DNA of 60,892 bases from a virus: positions 1 through 60,892 of the IMG/VR virus record IMGVR_UViG_3300046777_001724, one strand, 5' to 3'. Position numbers and translations under genes: made by a program. This document shows, piece after piece, positions 32,475-41,546 of the stretch (positions within the stretch are counted from its first letter, which is position 1; the number at the start of each line of letters is the position of its first letter). The notes below the pieces were generated by a model. It saw only the letters and a program-made list of their open reading frames with translations. It was not told where the DNA came from and ran no database searches.

Positions 32475-32951
32475 ATGAAAACAACTAACGTATATGCGAA
32501 TGATTCAGATAAGAATCTCGATAATAATACTCCTCCAATGGACCAAGGAATTCTTGAAGTCCTGTCAGTCCATAATTCCCTCTGGGATAAGGAGGAAAAA
32601 TTAAATTATCGTGGCAAAACTTACGACATATATAATCCATCTCATGGAGGATATTCATCCGTAATCTTGCCTAATGAGAATGGCTATAACTTCCTGTGGA
32701 TTACCCAAAATTTAAATAAATCCACCTATGGATCCATGGCCATTCTTCAAGCAAGAACTCAAGGAGACGACAAGAGAAATACTTGGATAGTCGACAACAA
32801 CAATGGTACCTTCAAGTACGTCGGTATAATTGCTACATGTAATTATTTCGACGGCAAGAAAACTCAGCTCATCGAAAGATACACTGAGCATGGCACCATT
32901 GTGGTATACTCAAGTGATCCTATGATCGTCTCTGAACGATCTAGATACTAA
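32475..32951 (+). CDS. Unknown protein
   Basis: 158 aa, polar and Asn/Tyr/Gly-rich, strand-rich, no motif recognised. Start follows AAAAAGGCACCAGAAACTTTC, which contains a weak AAAGG site. The word AAAGGCACYAG also occurs upstream of other features at 33450 and 58037. Confidence 0.65.
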   Translation: MKTTNVYANDSDKNLDNNTPPMDQGILEVLSVHNSLWDKEEKLNYRGKTYDIYNPSHGGYSSVILPNENGYNFLWITQNLNKSTYGSMAILQARTQGDDKRNTWIVDNNNGTFKYVGIIATCNYFDGKKTQLIERYTEHGTIVVYSSDPMIVSERSRY

Positions 32952-33126
32952 TTCAAAAATGTTGACATTGCCAAATTATATACCTTTGGCATGTCTTGTA
33001 CATATATAATATATGATTTGTAATCGATATATTTGATATGTTAACAAAACTACTATAAAATACCATTTTTTACATCAATACTTATACAACTTTATATATC
33101 TTTTTTACACTCAAAAAGGAAATAAA

Positions 33127-33378
33127 ATGCCTAAGCCAAGCAAAACTCCAGCTATTGAAGCCTTCGTAAACGCTAACGTTGGTAAGACATTTACTACTAA
33201 GGAAATGTGCGAACAGATAGGTTGTTCACTACCTACTCTGTTGAGCTATCTTAAGAACAACGTCATGAAGTTTACAATGGTTTCATACGGATCCTACCTC
33301 ATCAACTCAGATGTAACATCTACCACAACACTCAATTCAGCTGATTCCATCACTGATGAAGAGTGGGAAAATAATTAA
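33127..33378 (+). CDS. Small helix-turn-helix protein
   Basis: 83 aa. FTTKEMCEQIGCSLPTLLSY is a good helix-turn-helix (short loop after IGC, recognition helix LPTLLSYLKNN), followed by a wing-like strand pair. Acidic tail. Start behind AAAAAGGAAATAAA. Probable transcription regulator. Confidence 0.7.
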   Translation: MPKPSKTPAIEAFVNANVGKTFTTKEMCEQIGCSLPTLLSYLKNNVMKFTMVSYGSYLINSDVTSTTTLNSADSITDEEWENN

Positions 33379-33399
33379 TTTTAATTAATTATCTGGTAC

Positions 33400-33450
33400 T
33401 ATATTCTCTATCGTTTTAAAAATAAACGATAGCGCAGAGAGTTTATTCAA
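33400..33450 (+). terminator. Hairpin after the HTH gene
   Basis: CTATCGTTT/AAACGATAG with an outer TCTCT/AGAGA. No long U-tract, so terminator or processing hairpin. Confidence 0.45.
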
Positions 33451-33511
33451 AGGCACTAGCCTATTGAGTAGACAATTCTAAATTAACTAATCTATGCGGG
33501 AGGTGTGCTAA

Positions 33512-33673
33512 ATGCGTAAGAAAAATTCTGAGCAACCAAGCACCTATTCAAATGAGATCTACCTTAAGGTTCTCATTTTAATAGCCAACCGACTCGAAGA
33601 TATTTCGAAAGAAATTAAATTACTTCGTGAGCAGAATGCTATAGATTCCGTCAAGGAGAACTACTCTGAGTAA
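33512..33673 (+). CDS. 53-aa coiled-coil-like protein
   Basis: MRKKNSEQPSTYSNEIYLKV followed by a heptad-like helix (LIANRLEDISKEIKLLREQN). Start behind GCGGGAGGTGTGCTAA. Unknown function. Confidence 0.6.
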   Translation: MRKKNSEQPSTYSNEIYLKVLILIANRLEDISKEIKLLREQNAIDSVKENYSE

Positions 33674-33689
33674 ACACTTGTTACATCAC

Positions 33690-33892
33690 CTACAACATGA
33701 TACAATATCAACCATGCCCGAACAGCTCGGGCAGGGGGTCCAATCCCCTACGTAACAGAGAAATACTGTGAAGTCGGAGAGGCAACCTACTGCCATACTG
33801 TGACGGGCATATCGTATTTGTCCGCACATCTTCGGTTTCGCAACCTGCGCGTTTGCTAATGAGACGTAAGTCTCAAACCCACACGAAAGGAG
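33690..33892 (+). promoter_or_regulatory. Structured leader of the lysin gene, riboswitch-like
   Basis: GCCCGA-ACAGC-TCGGGC hairpin, AGGGG-GTCCAAT-CCCCT hairpin, an ACTGTGAAGTCGGAGAGGCAA segment, CGGTTTCG and GAGAC-GTAA-GTCTC elements precede the ribosome binding site GAAAGGAGC. A structured leader before an Rpf-type gene recalls the c-di-AMP riboswitch of actinobacterial rpf genes. Not all hallmarks of that class are visible, so only a structured cis-element is claimed. Confidence 0.4.
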
Positions 33893-33899
33893 CGATACC

Positions 33900-34772
33900 A
33901 TGCGCAACATACGAATACTATTATTATCATTAATAACGGTCATATCAGGTCTCATCGAGACCTCAGTAGCTTCAGCTGCTACTGTCACAGGAGGTGTCTC
34001 GGAAACACAATCCGAGCCCCGAAGTACCAACCTGCCCAGTAATCCAACTAGATGGAAAACAGTCACATTTAAAATGGGACCATCCATCAAGTACTGGAAA
34101 AAAGTTGCACAATGTGAGACTGGTCAAGACTGGCAAGACGGTGGCAATTGGGGTGGCGGTCTAGGAATAGCCACATCCACATGGAAGGCTTATGGAGGCA
34201 AACAATTTGCTTCTCATCCTTCTAAAGCCACTGTGCTACAACAAATAGTTGTAGCTAACCGTATTGCTATCTTTGGTTGGCAAACCAATGAATTCATAAC
34301 ATTAGACGATAGACTTAATGGTAAGACATTCTTTAGACCAGCCGTTGGCTTCTACGGATGGGGATGTATTAAAAATAATAAATACCTCCATCCAACAAAT
34401 GATAGTATATATACAGCTAAATTACCTGTAGGCAAAGAATTCTATTGTCCTCAGTATGAAGATGTATTCAAGAAATATGCTCTTCCAGCAAAAGTCTTTT
34501 CCTACATTGCTTGGCGTGAATCCAGATGTAATCCTGGAGCCGTCAATGCAACTTGGGAAAATGGACAAATTGTCTGGACCTTAAATAGGAACGGAACATA
34601 TGACTCAGGTCTACTTCAAATTAACTCTTCATGGTTTAAAACATTAAGAGAACAATTTGGGTATGAACCTAATGATTTATTTAATCCAGCAGTCAATGCT
34701 CTATTTGCTAGCTGGATCTTACATTTTTCTAGTGGAAGATTGTCCAACTGGAACGTCAAAGCTAAAATGTAA
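33900..34772 (+). CDS. Secreted double-domain transglycosylase (Rpf-like plus SLT/lysozyme-like), probable endolysin
   Basis: 290 aa. An N-terminal signal peptide (LLLSLITVISGLIETSVASA) is followed by a short linker. Residues about 62-125 match the Rpf/transglycosylase domain (WKKVAQCETGQDW, GLGIATSTWKAYGG, QQIVVANRI) with the catalytic Glu in QCETG. Residues about 195-280 match a second lysozyme-like lytic transglycosylase (YIAWRESRCNPGAVN, SGLLQINSSWF) with Glu in WRES. Both would cut the glycan strands of peptidoglycan. Signal peptide suggests Sec export. Together with the downstream membrane gene it forms the probable lysis cassette. Confidence 0.85.
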   Translation: MRNIRILLLSLITVISGLIETSVASAATVTGGVSETQSEPRSTNLPSNPTRWKTVTFKMGPSIKYWKKVAQCETGQDWQDGGNWGGGLGIATSTWKAYGGKQFASHPSKATVLQQIVVANRIAIFGWQTNEFITLDDRLNGKTFFRPAVGFYGWGCIKNNKYLHPTNDSIYTAKLPVGKEFYCPQYEDVFKKYALPAKVFSYIAWRESRCNPGAVNATWENGQIVWTLNRNGTYDSGLLQINSSWFKTLREQFGYEPNDLFNPAVNALFASWILHFSSGRLSNWNVKAKM

Positions 34773-34796
34773 ATAATTCATAATAATTCAAAACTT

Positions 34797-34807
34797 AAAA
34801 ATAGGGG
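34797..34807 (+). promoter_or_regulatory. AAAAATAGGGG promoter-like element
   Basis: Between the lysin gene and the membrane protein gene. Followed by a TTCGTTTTTT/AAAAAAACGAA hairpin at 34846-34875. Confidence 0.5.
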
Positions 34808-34914
34808 TCTCATTTACTTATGGGATCCCTATTTCTAATTCAAGATTCGTTTTTTATCTAATTCAAAAAAACGAACTTAATATGTATTCAATACAAATAT
34901 AAGGAACACACTAA

Positions 34915-35349
34915 ATGCTGTTAACAATGATGCTAATTTTGGCCGTCACTTCATCAGTTCTCGAATTGATGATAGCTGCCAAAGTTCCAGCTTGGCGTAG
35001 ACTATCTGCCAAAAGTCCACTGTTCAACTTGTTGAACTCTTTGTTCATCTCATTTCTTATGGGTGTTGCTTTTGGAGCAGGCGGTCTTATCGCCATGGGT
35101 GCAGGTGTTATATCAACTGTAATATCTGTACCCGGTTATAAGTTCCTTTACTGGAATTATGACAGCGAACAAGCATTGGCCCATGGTGGTAATATGATGA
35201 GACACATTAAAAACAAGTGGTCTCAAGCACTTAAGGATCTAGCCAAAGTTATCTACTCTATTATTAGAGTAATTACATTCCCCGTTTGGGGAACTCGGCT
35301 TGCTGTACAAAAGTATAATAACTTGAAGCTACGTCTTTCTCGCTCTTAA
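34915..35349 (+). CDS. Membrane protein, holin candidate
   Basis: 144 aa with three hydrophobic segments (MLLTMMLILAVTSSVLELMI; LFISFLMGVAFGAGGLIAMG; AGVISTVISV) then a basic amphipathic C-terminal third (WSQALKDLAKVIYSIIRVITF). Length, helices and position directly after the secreted transglycosylase suit a holin, but no family signature confirms it. Confidence 0.7.
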   Translation: MLLTMMLILAVTSSVLELMIAAKVPAWRRLSAKSPLFNLLNSLFISFLMGVAFGAGGLIAMGAGVISTVISVPGYKFLYWNYDSEQALAHGGNMMRHIKNKWSQALKDLAKVIYSIIRVITFPVWGTRLAVQKYNNLKLRLSRS

Positions 35350-35384
35350 AATATAATTCAATAAACATTCCATAAGGAGGAATA

Positions 35385-37964
35385 ATGACATCATCATACT
35401 CACCTGTGGTCCGGTTGCATTCTATGCACAATGGACCACTCCGTTCAATGAACGATTATCAATATGGATTCTACGACTGTGGAATCCTTCGGACTGCTTT
35501 GCAGTACGTTGATGGCTCTAGTTTCCGTATGGCAACTTTGCCAATTCCAACAACTCCATATGAAGCTCAACTAGCTGAAGCAATCATTCGTCATCCTGAC
35601 ATCTGCTATGCTGTGGTAGATAAGAATAAGATTGCCCTTGTTATCGTAGAAGACAACCCTGGTTGGCTTGATATCTTCACAAAGATGGGCTATGAAGTGT
35701 TCTCTGGTGAGAAGACTGGCAAGCGTCTCAAGACCTTCCATCGAGCCGCACTTCTTAACGCACACTTTGAGAAGGACGAAATTAACATTAAAGTTGTTGA
35801 TCCTCGTGCATACACCCGTCATGACTTCACTAATTCTAATGATGAAGATTACATCATTGAATCTCTTTGTACCGAAGAAGTAACAGACAGACTTCTTGAT
35901 GGCGGTCTTGTTATTTCTCATCGTCTTATTCAGAAGGCTGTTAATAACATTCCTGTTTATCAGCCACAAAATACTGACGACAACAAAGAATACTATTACG
36001 ACTGGCGTATCCGCAATAAGATGATTGATAATCTTCTTAATCAGCGAGTATACAACGTTCGCATTATCTACAAAGACGGTTTCATCAAGGGCAATGCAAT
36101 TGTCCGATATGATCTTCCTGAAGGTGTGGACGTTATCACCGCTCCACAAAATATCAAGAATGAAATTAAATATCACAATGGATACCAATTCTTAGCAGAA
36201 CCACAATCTTCTCACGAACGAGTAATTACTGACGATCAGACTGTCATCAATCTTCCTAAACTCTTCCGTAAAGCAGACATGACTATGTGGCTTGAAGAAG
36301 AATACAAGAAGATGTTTGATGCAGCTACTAACTCTCAGCTTCTTAATAACTGGAAGGAACTCTACAAACGTGAGTTCCGTAACATTCACAGTTCAGAAGA
36401 TGAAGAAGCAAACTCTCGCATGAGCTATGTTGGCTACCGTTGGGTTGCATCTGGAATGAAAATTACAGATTCACCTTGGCTGTTTGAAACTCTTGCAGTT
36501 TCTCACGCCAAACCCTTTAGACCCAACAAAAATCGTTCAGGTCGTATTCCCATTCCATGTTCAGTCTATGAGCAGGTGATTCCTGAATCTCTTGCTCGTA
36601 TGGCAGGATACGATATCGAAGTAGAGAATGACACCATTCAAAGAATCGATGAACTTGGAGTTCATGTCGTTAACGACATTGATTGGCTAGAAATGTACGC
36701 CAGCCATGGCGGACATGACGAAGACGATTACTTCAAGTGCTTCTATCGTGAGATGGAAGGCGGATTCTGGGACGGAGAAAAGGTTGTCATTGTCGTTCGT
36801 TCACCAAATGGTTATGGCGAATATACAATCTTCAAGTATGTAGAAGGTCAATGGGCACCAAAGTGGCACAAAGCTGATGGCACAGAAGTAACATTCCCGA
36901 AGGTGAATGGACGTAACTGGCCTAAGCGACTTAGCCACGCTGTCAACATAGGCGATGTTAAGTATGGAAAGTTTCCATCAGAACTTCGTCCTAAAACTAA
37001 AATGACCGGACTATATACTGCAGACAATGTTATCCACGACATGCGCATTGCTATGTCTGGTGGTAACGTTGGCGGATATGTAAACGCAGTCATGGCTCAC
37101 TCTCTTGTACTTCATCGTCATCGTTCTTATCAGCTCTGCTCTCTTGAGAAGGCTATCGATAAGTGCATCAACCCTGATGACATGGATGACGTTCGAGCTA
37201 TCGACCAAGAAGCTGAAAATATTGTCAGAGAAATTATTGATTCCAAGAAACCAATTGATATTGAATTCTGGGAACGTCGTGGATTTTCTCGTTATCTAAA
37301 GAAGGATGACGAGATTACATTCCACGAAGGAAAGATTTCTCAACTCAATAAACTTTCAGGTACATTCTTCATGGATTATTCAAAGAAGGTGAGAGACTGG
37401 GCTCAGGAAAATGCTAGACCTGATGAGATCATTACTCAACTAGGTCAACGCATGTACTTCCGTGCACTACCAATTCTCAAATCCTTTAGAAGTAATATTT
37501 ACAGAGTCAACTCTTCTGAAGCAACTTCTGCTTCTGGAAGTATTGTTCGTCAGTCTTGGGAATCAATGTATGATTCTATTGTTCAAGCAATTGAATCTCA
37601 CGAACGCATTGAAGATCAACACGATTTCGTGCTTGGTCTTTATGCTGTTTCATTGAACGTCCCAACTAGTGACGGTAAATTTACTGATCAGATTGTACTC
37701 AACAGATTCGTTTATCCTTATTTGGAAGCAGCTTTGCATTTCTATGGGATTACTCGTAATCCTGTTTGCACAGCTACTCCAGATGGAGATGTAAAAATCT
37801 CGTATCTTAAGATGGTCGAATGGCATTACCAAGATGCTTACGGCAATCTTAATAAGTATACAGATCCTCTTGAATTCCAGAAAGCCCACGCTCAGGATTC
37901 ACCTGTTCAGTTTACATCTGTAACCAAACAATCATCCAATCCTAGAACTACATCAATGTACTAG
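35385..37964 (+). CDS. 859-aa paralogue of the 20.4-kb protein, possible two-barrel RNA polymerase with altered motif
   Basis: 859 aa, the same length as its paralogue. Shared blocks: GFIKGNAIVRYDLPEGVDVI then QNIKNEIK; IPIPCSVYEQVIPESLARMAGYD; GHDEDDYF; RSPNGYGEYTIF. At the place of the first copy's DSDGD this copy has DEDDY, so the third Asp of a DxDGD triad would be missing. It may be an inactive partner or use another acid. Codons are more A/T-ending than in the 20.4-kb copy, so the two are probably expressed in different phases. Start behind ATAAGGAGGAATA. Confidence 0.6.
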   Translation: MTSSYSPVVRLHSMHNGPLRSMNDYQYGFYDCGILRTALQYVDGSSFRMATLPIPTTPYEAQLAEAIIRHPDICYAVVDKNKIALVIVEDNPGWLDIFTKMGYEVFSGEKTGKRLKTFHRAALLNAHFEKDEINIKVVDPRAYTRHDFTNSNDEDYIIESLCTEEVTDRLLDGGLVISHRLIQKAVNNIPVYQPQNTDDNKEYYYDWRIRNKMIDNLLNQRVYNVRIIYKDGFIKGNAIVRYDLPEGVDVITAPQNIKNEIKYHNGYQFLAEPQSSHERVITDDQTVINLPKLFRKADMTMWLEEEYKKMFDAATNSQLLNNWKELYKREFRNIHSSEDEEANSRMSYVGYRWVASGMKITDSPWLFETLAVSHAKPFRPNKNRSGRIPIPCSVYEQVIPESLARMAGYDIEVENDTIQRIDELGVHVVNDIDWLEMYASHGGHDEDDYFKCFYREMEGGFWDGEKVVIVVRSPNGYGEYTIFKYVEGQWAPKWHKADGTEVTFPKVNGRNWPKRLSHAVNIGDVKYGKFPSELRPKTKMTGLYTADNVIHDMRIAMSGGNVGGYVNAVMAHSLVLHRHRSYQLCSLEKAIDKCINPDDMDDVRAIDQEAENIVREIIDSKKPIDIEFWERRGFSRYLKKDDEITFHEGKISQLNKLSGTFFMDYSKKVRDWAQENARPDEIITQLGQRMYFRALPILKSFRSNIYRVNSSEATSASGSIVRQSWESMYDSIVQAIESHERIEDQHDFVLGLYAVSLNVPTSDGKFTDQIVLNRFVYPYLEAALHFYGITRNPVCTATPDGDVKISYLKMVEWHYQDAYGNLNKYTDPLEFQKAHAQDSPVQFTSVTKQSSNPRTTSMY

Positions 37965-37974
37965 GATAAATCCT

Positions 37975-38075
37975 CAAGGCCGGTTTAGTCATATACCGGA
38001 AAAGAACCAGCGCCAGCCTGGCTTCAGAAATATGACAGCTGGCACTCTATACTACTTTAAAAGGAGATATTTATG
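37975..38075 (+). other. Hairpin region after the 859-aa gene
   Basis: CCGGT-TTAGTCATAT-ACCGG (37980-37999) and GCCAGC-CTGGCTTC...-GCTGGC (38013-38044 region) are stable hairpins without clean U-tracts. Followed by AAAAGGAGATATTT, an orphan ribosome binding site. Possible processing signals. Confidence 0.4.
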
Positions 38076-38112
38076 TGTTGATAAATTTATAATTTAACAT
38101 GAAAGGTAAGTT

Positions 38113-38556
38113 ATGAATTTTCTACATGAATTCAACCAACCCAACTGTGGTCTTCACACTTGTACAAAGTGTTCCACAACTCCCATCAATGAACATTATC
38201 GAGAAGAGCTCAACGAGGATTACTTGACACAGTCATTTCCTACTCTCATTACTCCTCAGAATGCTCTTCAATCTATCAAGTTTGCACTTGAAGATGTCAT
38301 GGAATCTATGAACTGTACTCAAACAGCTCATGTTCATGACGATGGAAGTATTACTGTTGTCGACGGACCCAATGTTAGAGGTGCTCTTTACCACCTCTTT
38401 AATTCTATTAAAAACACTTTAACTAAAGCTGGCATTAACCTTTGGGAATACAGTGATGCACTTTTCCTAGAAAATGCCAACATTGATCCTGATTCAATTT
38501 CCTTTGAAGACTTTCTTGATCGCTTTCTTGAAAGCAACAAACCTGACGAAGAATAG
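38113..38556 (+). CDS. Unknown acidic protein
   Basis: 147 aa, N-terminal NCGLHTCTKCSTT gives three Cys and a His. The rest is acidic and helical. No family recognised. Start behind GAAAGGTAAGTT. Confidence 0.7.
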   Translation: MNFLHEFNQPNCGLHTCTKCSTTPINEHYREELNEDYLTQSFPTLITPQNALQSIKFALEDVMESMNCTQTAHVHDDGSITVVDGPNVRGALYHLFNSIKNTLTKAGINLWEYSDALFLENANIDPDSISFEDFLDRFLESNKPDEE

Positions 38557-38605
38557 TTCTTCATCATAAATAAAACAATTTAATTTTATTCTTTTAGGAG
38601 AACCT

Positions 38606-38983
38606 ATGAATACTATGCAACTATCCTTTGATGAATATAATTCTATAAACACATTTGAAGAATTTAAAAATTCACAATTCGCTAAAAACATTATTGATGC
38701 TTACCAAGATTTGGCTAGACAAATTCTTGACACTTCCTCTAAAGCTAAGAAATCATACTCTTATAAATTTGGAAAGCTTGCTGGAAAAACTTATAACTTC
38801 ATTACAAGAAAAGAAACAAAAACTTCTTTCCTAATATCTGCTTGGGCAGTAGAAACAGTTGTTGTTGCTATTTCAATTAATCTAATGATTCTTACTGGCT
38901 CAATAATCTCAGCTATGCTGCTTGCAGCATTTCATCTGTACACTACCTATGCTTTGTTTACAATCATAGCTAATCAGAAATAA
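38606..38983 (+). CDS. Membrane protein, unknown
   Basis: 125 aa. N-terminal half soluble and helical; C-terminal half has two membrane helices (FLISAWAVETVVVAISINLM; SIISAMLLAAFHLYTTYALF). Start behind TTTAGGAGAACCT. Unknown role. Confidence 0.7.
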   Translation: MNTMQLSFDEYNSINTFEEFKNSQFAKNIIDAYQDLARQILDTSSKAKKSYSYKFGKLAGKTYNFITRKETKTSFLISAWAVETVVVAISINLMILTGSIISAMLLAAFHLYTTYALFTIIANQK

Positions 38984-38990
38984 CGATATT

Positions 38991-39599
38991 ATGATTATTA
39001 AACTAGATGAACTTGAACATTATTGTTCTTCACCCGAAGAACAACTTAGAAATATACAACTTGCATTTGAACAAATTGTATCTTTGACTCCAGAAGATCC
39101 TACTTATAGACCAAGACTTGCTCTATTTGACTCTTCCAAAGAACTTCAAATTGCTATATCAGCTAAATCATACAAGGGCTTAACTGAATACAAATCTGCT
39201 ATTGCAGAAATGCTATATGCATTCTCTGCATTTCAAGCTCATGCTTGTATTCTTGTCCTTGACAGCCATGTAAAAGATAATGATAAAGTTATTGGCGAAT
39301 GCCTTAATCTTTATTTCATTTCATCTGAACAATGTCACATTGTCCAGTTGATGTACTCTATAAATAACACTGATGTTATTTGGCTAGATTCTGATCATCG
39401 CTTTTCTCAAATCGATCTTAAAGATCATTCTTCAGTTTCAAATGAAATGGTAGAAATGCTGTTTGTCTTCACTCACCTTGATGACTCCCCATTCAAATCA
39501 GCAGAGCTTCTATCATTTTATTCTCATGAAGGATATCAGTTCAGATCATTCAAAGAACTTGGAATCTCTTATGTTGATTTCATTTCAACCTCCCCCTAA
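38991..39599 (+). CDS. Unknown protein
   Basis: 202 aa, mixed helix/strand. No motif. Its start has no strong ribosome binding site; the stop of the membrane gene is 7 nt upstream, so coupling is likely. Confidence 0.65.
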   Translation: MIIKLDELEHYCSSPEEQLRNIQLAFEQIVSLTPEDPTYRPRLALFDSSKELQIAISAKSYKGLTEYKSAIAEMLYAFSAFQAHACILVLDSHVKDNDKVIGECLNLYFISSEQCHIVQLMYSINNTDVIWLDSDHRFSQIDLKDHSSVSNEMVEMLFVFTHLDDSPFKSAELLSFYSHEGYQFRSFKELGISYVDFISTSP

Positions 39600-39608
39600 T
39601 GATATACT

Positions 39609-39803
39609 ATGAGTGATAAACTAAATAAAACAAAAATTAATTTTAAACCTGTTTTCTCAGATGTTTCTCTTAAAAAGAAATACTGTGAAATATCAGGACA
39701 GATTCTTACTGTTCAAGAAGAATGTGAAAACATTACCGATGAACAAATCCAAGATATGATGATTCAATCTTCATATTACGGATACACTGAATCTTACGCT
39801 TAA
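39609..39803 (+). CDS. Small unknown protein
   Basis: 64 aa with a Lys-rich start (DKLNKTKINFKPVF) and KYCEISGQILTVQEEC, which could be a zinc or disulfide pair. Immediately upstream of the helicase. Confidence 0.6.
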   Translation: MSDKLNKTKINFKPVFSDVSLKKKYCEISGQILTVQEECENITDEQIQDMMIQSSYYGYTESYA

Positions 39804-39862
39804 ATTTCTTAAGTTTATAAAATAAATTTTCTATCATTAATTCAACAGTATAAGGAGTAAAC

Positions 39863-41542
39863 ATGTCTTTTTCTTTACGTTCATATCAACAAGAAGCTTT
39901 GTCTTCTGTTGTTGATAACTTAAATAAAGGCATCAACAAGCAACTTGTTGTACTTCCTACTGGTGCTGGTAAAACAGTAATATTCAGTAACCTTCCTAAC
40001 TACGTAGACTCTCCTCTTCCTATGCTAGTTCTAGCACATAGAGGAGAACTATTAACTCAAGCTAGGGAAAAGATTCTTTGGTCTAATCCACAACTTGATG
40101 TTCAAATAGAAAAAGCAGAACAACACGCAGACCTATGCGATGTTGTTGTAGCTTCAGTTCCTACATTAGGAAGAATTGAATCAGAACGAATCCTTAAATA
40201 TCCAAAAGATTATTTTAAAACAATAGTTATAGATGAGGCCCATCATGCTGCTGCTGCTTCTTATAGAAGAATTATTGATTACTTTAGTCCTGCTCTTCTT
40301 TTGGGGGTTACTGCTACTCCACAAAGATCAGACTCGGTAAGACTTACCGATGTCTTTCAAGAGATAGTATACTATAAAACAATTCAGGACCTTATTAAAG
40401 AAGGTTATCTATGCCGACTTGTTGGCTATAGAGTTAAAACAGATACAGATATCTCAGAAGTGGAGACTAATAATGGTGACTATGTTGCTTCGCAATTGGA
40501 AGAAGCTATCAATACTCCTGCTCGTAACGCCTCTGTCGTTGCTGCTTATTTACAAATTGCTTCCGAAAAGAAAGCAATCGTATTCGCCTCAGGTGTACAG
40601 CACGCAAACGACTTGGCCCTATCCTTTCAACAGAAGGTAACTACTGAAGTACTACTAGGAACTACATCTGAAGATGATCGTTTTGCGATACTTCAAAGAT
40701 TTAAATCTGGTCAGACTAAAGTACTTGTTAACGTAGGTGTTCTCACCGAAGGCTTTGACGAGCCTTCTGTAGAAGCTATCATATTAGCTAGACCAACTAG
40801 ATCATCTCTGCTTTATACGCAGATTGTTGGTCGAGGTACTAGATTATTCGAAGGAAAAGAACATTGTATAATTATCGATATTGCAGACACAACAAAAGGC
40901 AAGAAACCATTAGGTCTTCCTACTCTTCTTGGCCTTCCTGCAGATTTCGATTTACAAGGTAAGGACCTTATTGATACAGCTGAAGAATATAAGAAGCTAG
41001 AACAATTCTGCCCTGGCGAAGCTGTTCGTGTTCTCAATCCAGAAGACATAGAATTAGCATACAAACGTATCGATCTATTTATGCCTCCTCCACCAAATGA
41101 AATTGTTCTACAATATTCAGCATTTGTGTGGGCAGAAGTAGGAGAAAATGATTTCCATCTCGGCATTAACAATGGAGAATCTCTCCGTATTTATGTTGAT
41201 GCTCTAGGTAGATGGACTGTCGAACTAACTCAAGCTAACTCTTCATCTACACGTACCACAATACTTGGTCACGTAGATGATATGCGTGAAGCTTTTGTAA
41301 GGTCAGATCGATGGGTTATGAACAATCGTTCTTCATCAATGACTCTTATTGACAGCAATGCTGCCTGGAGATCTGATGGACCCACTGATGCTCAGAAAAA
41401 ACTTTTAAAGAGAATTGGCGTTCCAGTTACTTCTGATATGACAAAGGGTACCGCTTCTCAGATTATATCTAAATATTATGAAACCAATCCTCGTCCTAAA
41501 TGGTTAGAGAATAAGATTCAAAATAAGCGTAGCAATTGGTAA
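39863..41542 (+). CDS. Superfamily 2 DNA helicase (DEAH, type III restriction/XPB-like)
   Basis: 559 aa. Q-motif-like RSYQQEAL at residues 6-13, motif I LPTGAGKTVIF, motif Ia LAHRGELL, motif II DEAH, motif III TATPQRSD, motif IV/V region VLVNVGVLTEGFDEPS and motif VI QIVGRGTRLF are all present. The C-terminal 150 residues are an unrecognised extension. Such phage helicases (UvsW-like) work in replication fork remodelling and recombination. Start behind AAGGAGTAAAC. Confidence 0.92.
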   Translation: MSFSLRSYQQEALSSVVDNLNKGINKQLVVLPTGAGKTVIFSNLPNYVDSPLPMLVLAHRGELLTQAREKILWSNPQLDVQIEKAEQHADLCDVVVASVPTLGRIESERILKYPKDYFKTIVIDEAHHAAAASYRRIIDYFSPALLLGVTATPQRSDSVRLTDVFQEIVYYKTIQDLIKEGYLCRLVGYRVKTDTDISEVETNNGDYVASQLEEAINTPARNASVVAAYLQIASEKKAIVFASGVQHANDLALSFQQKVTTEVLLGTTSEDDRFAILQRFKSGQTKVLVNVGVLTEGFDEPSVEAIILARPTRSSLLYTQIVGRGTRLFEGKEHCIIIDIADTTKGKKPLGLPTLLGLPADFDLQGKDLIDTAEEYKKLEQFCPGEAVRVLNPEDIELAYKRIDLFMPPPPNEIVLQYSAFVWAEVGENDFHLGINNGESLRIYVDALGRWTVELTQANSSSTRTTILGHVDDMREAFVRSDRWVMNNRSSSMTLIDSNAAWRSDGPTDAQKKLLKRIGVPVTSDMTKGTASQIISKYYETNPRPKWLENKIQNKRSNW

Positions 41543-41546
41543 TCTA

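Noticed and set aside
33690-33892. Firm assignment as a c-di-AMP or cobalamin riboswitch
   Set aside because: Fragments resemble both, but the conserved core blocks are not all present; kept only as a structured leader.
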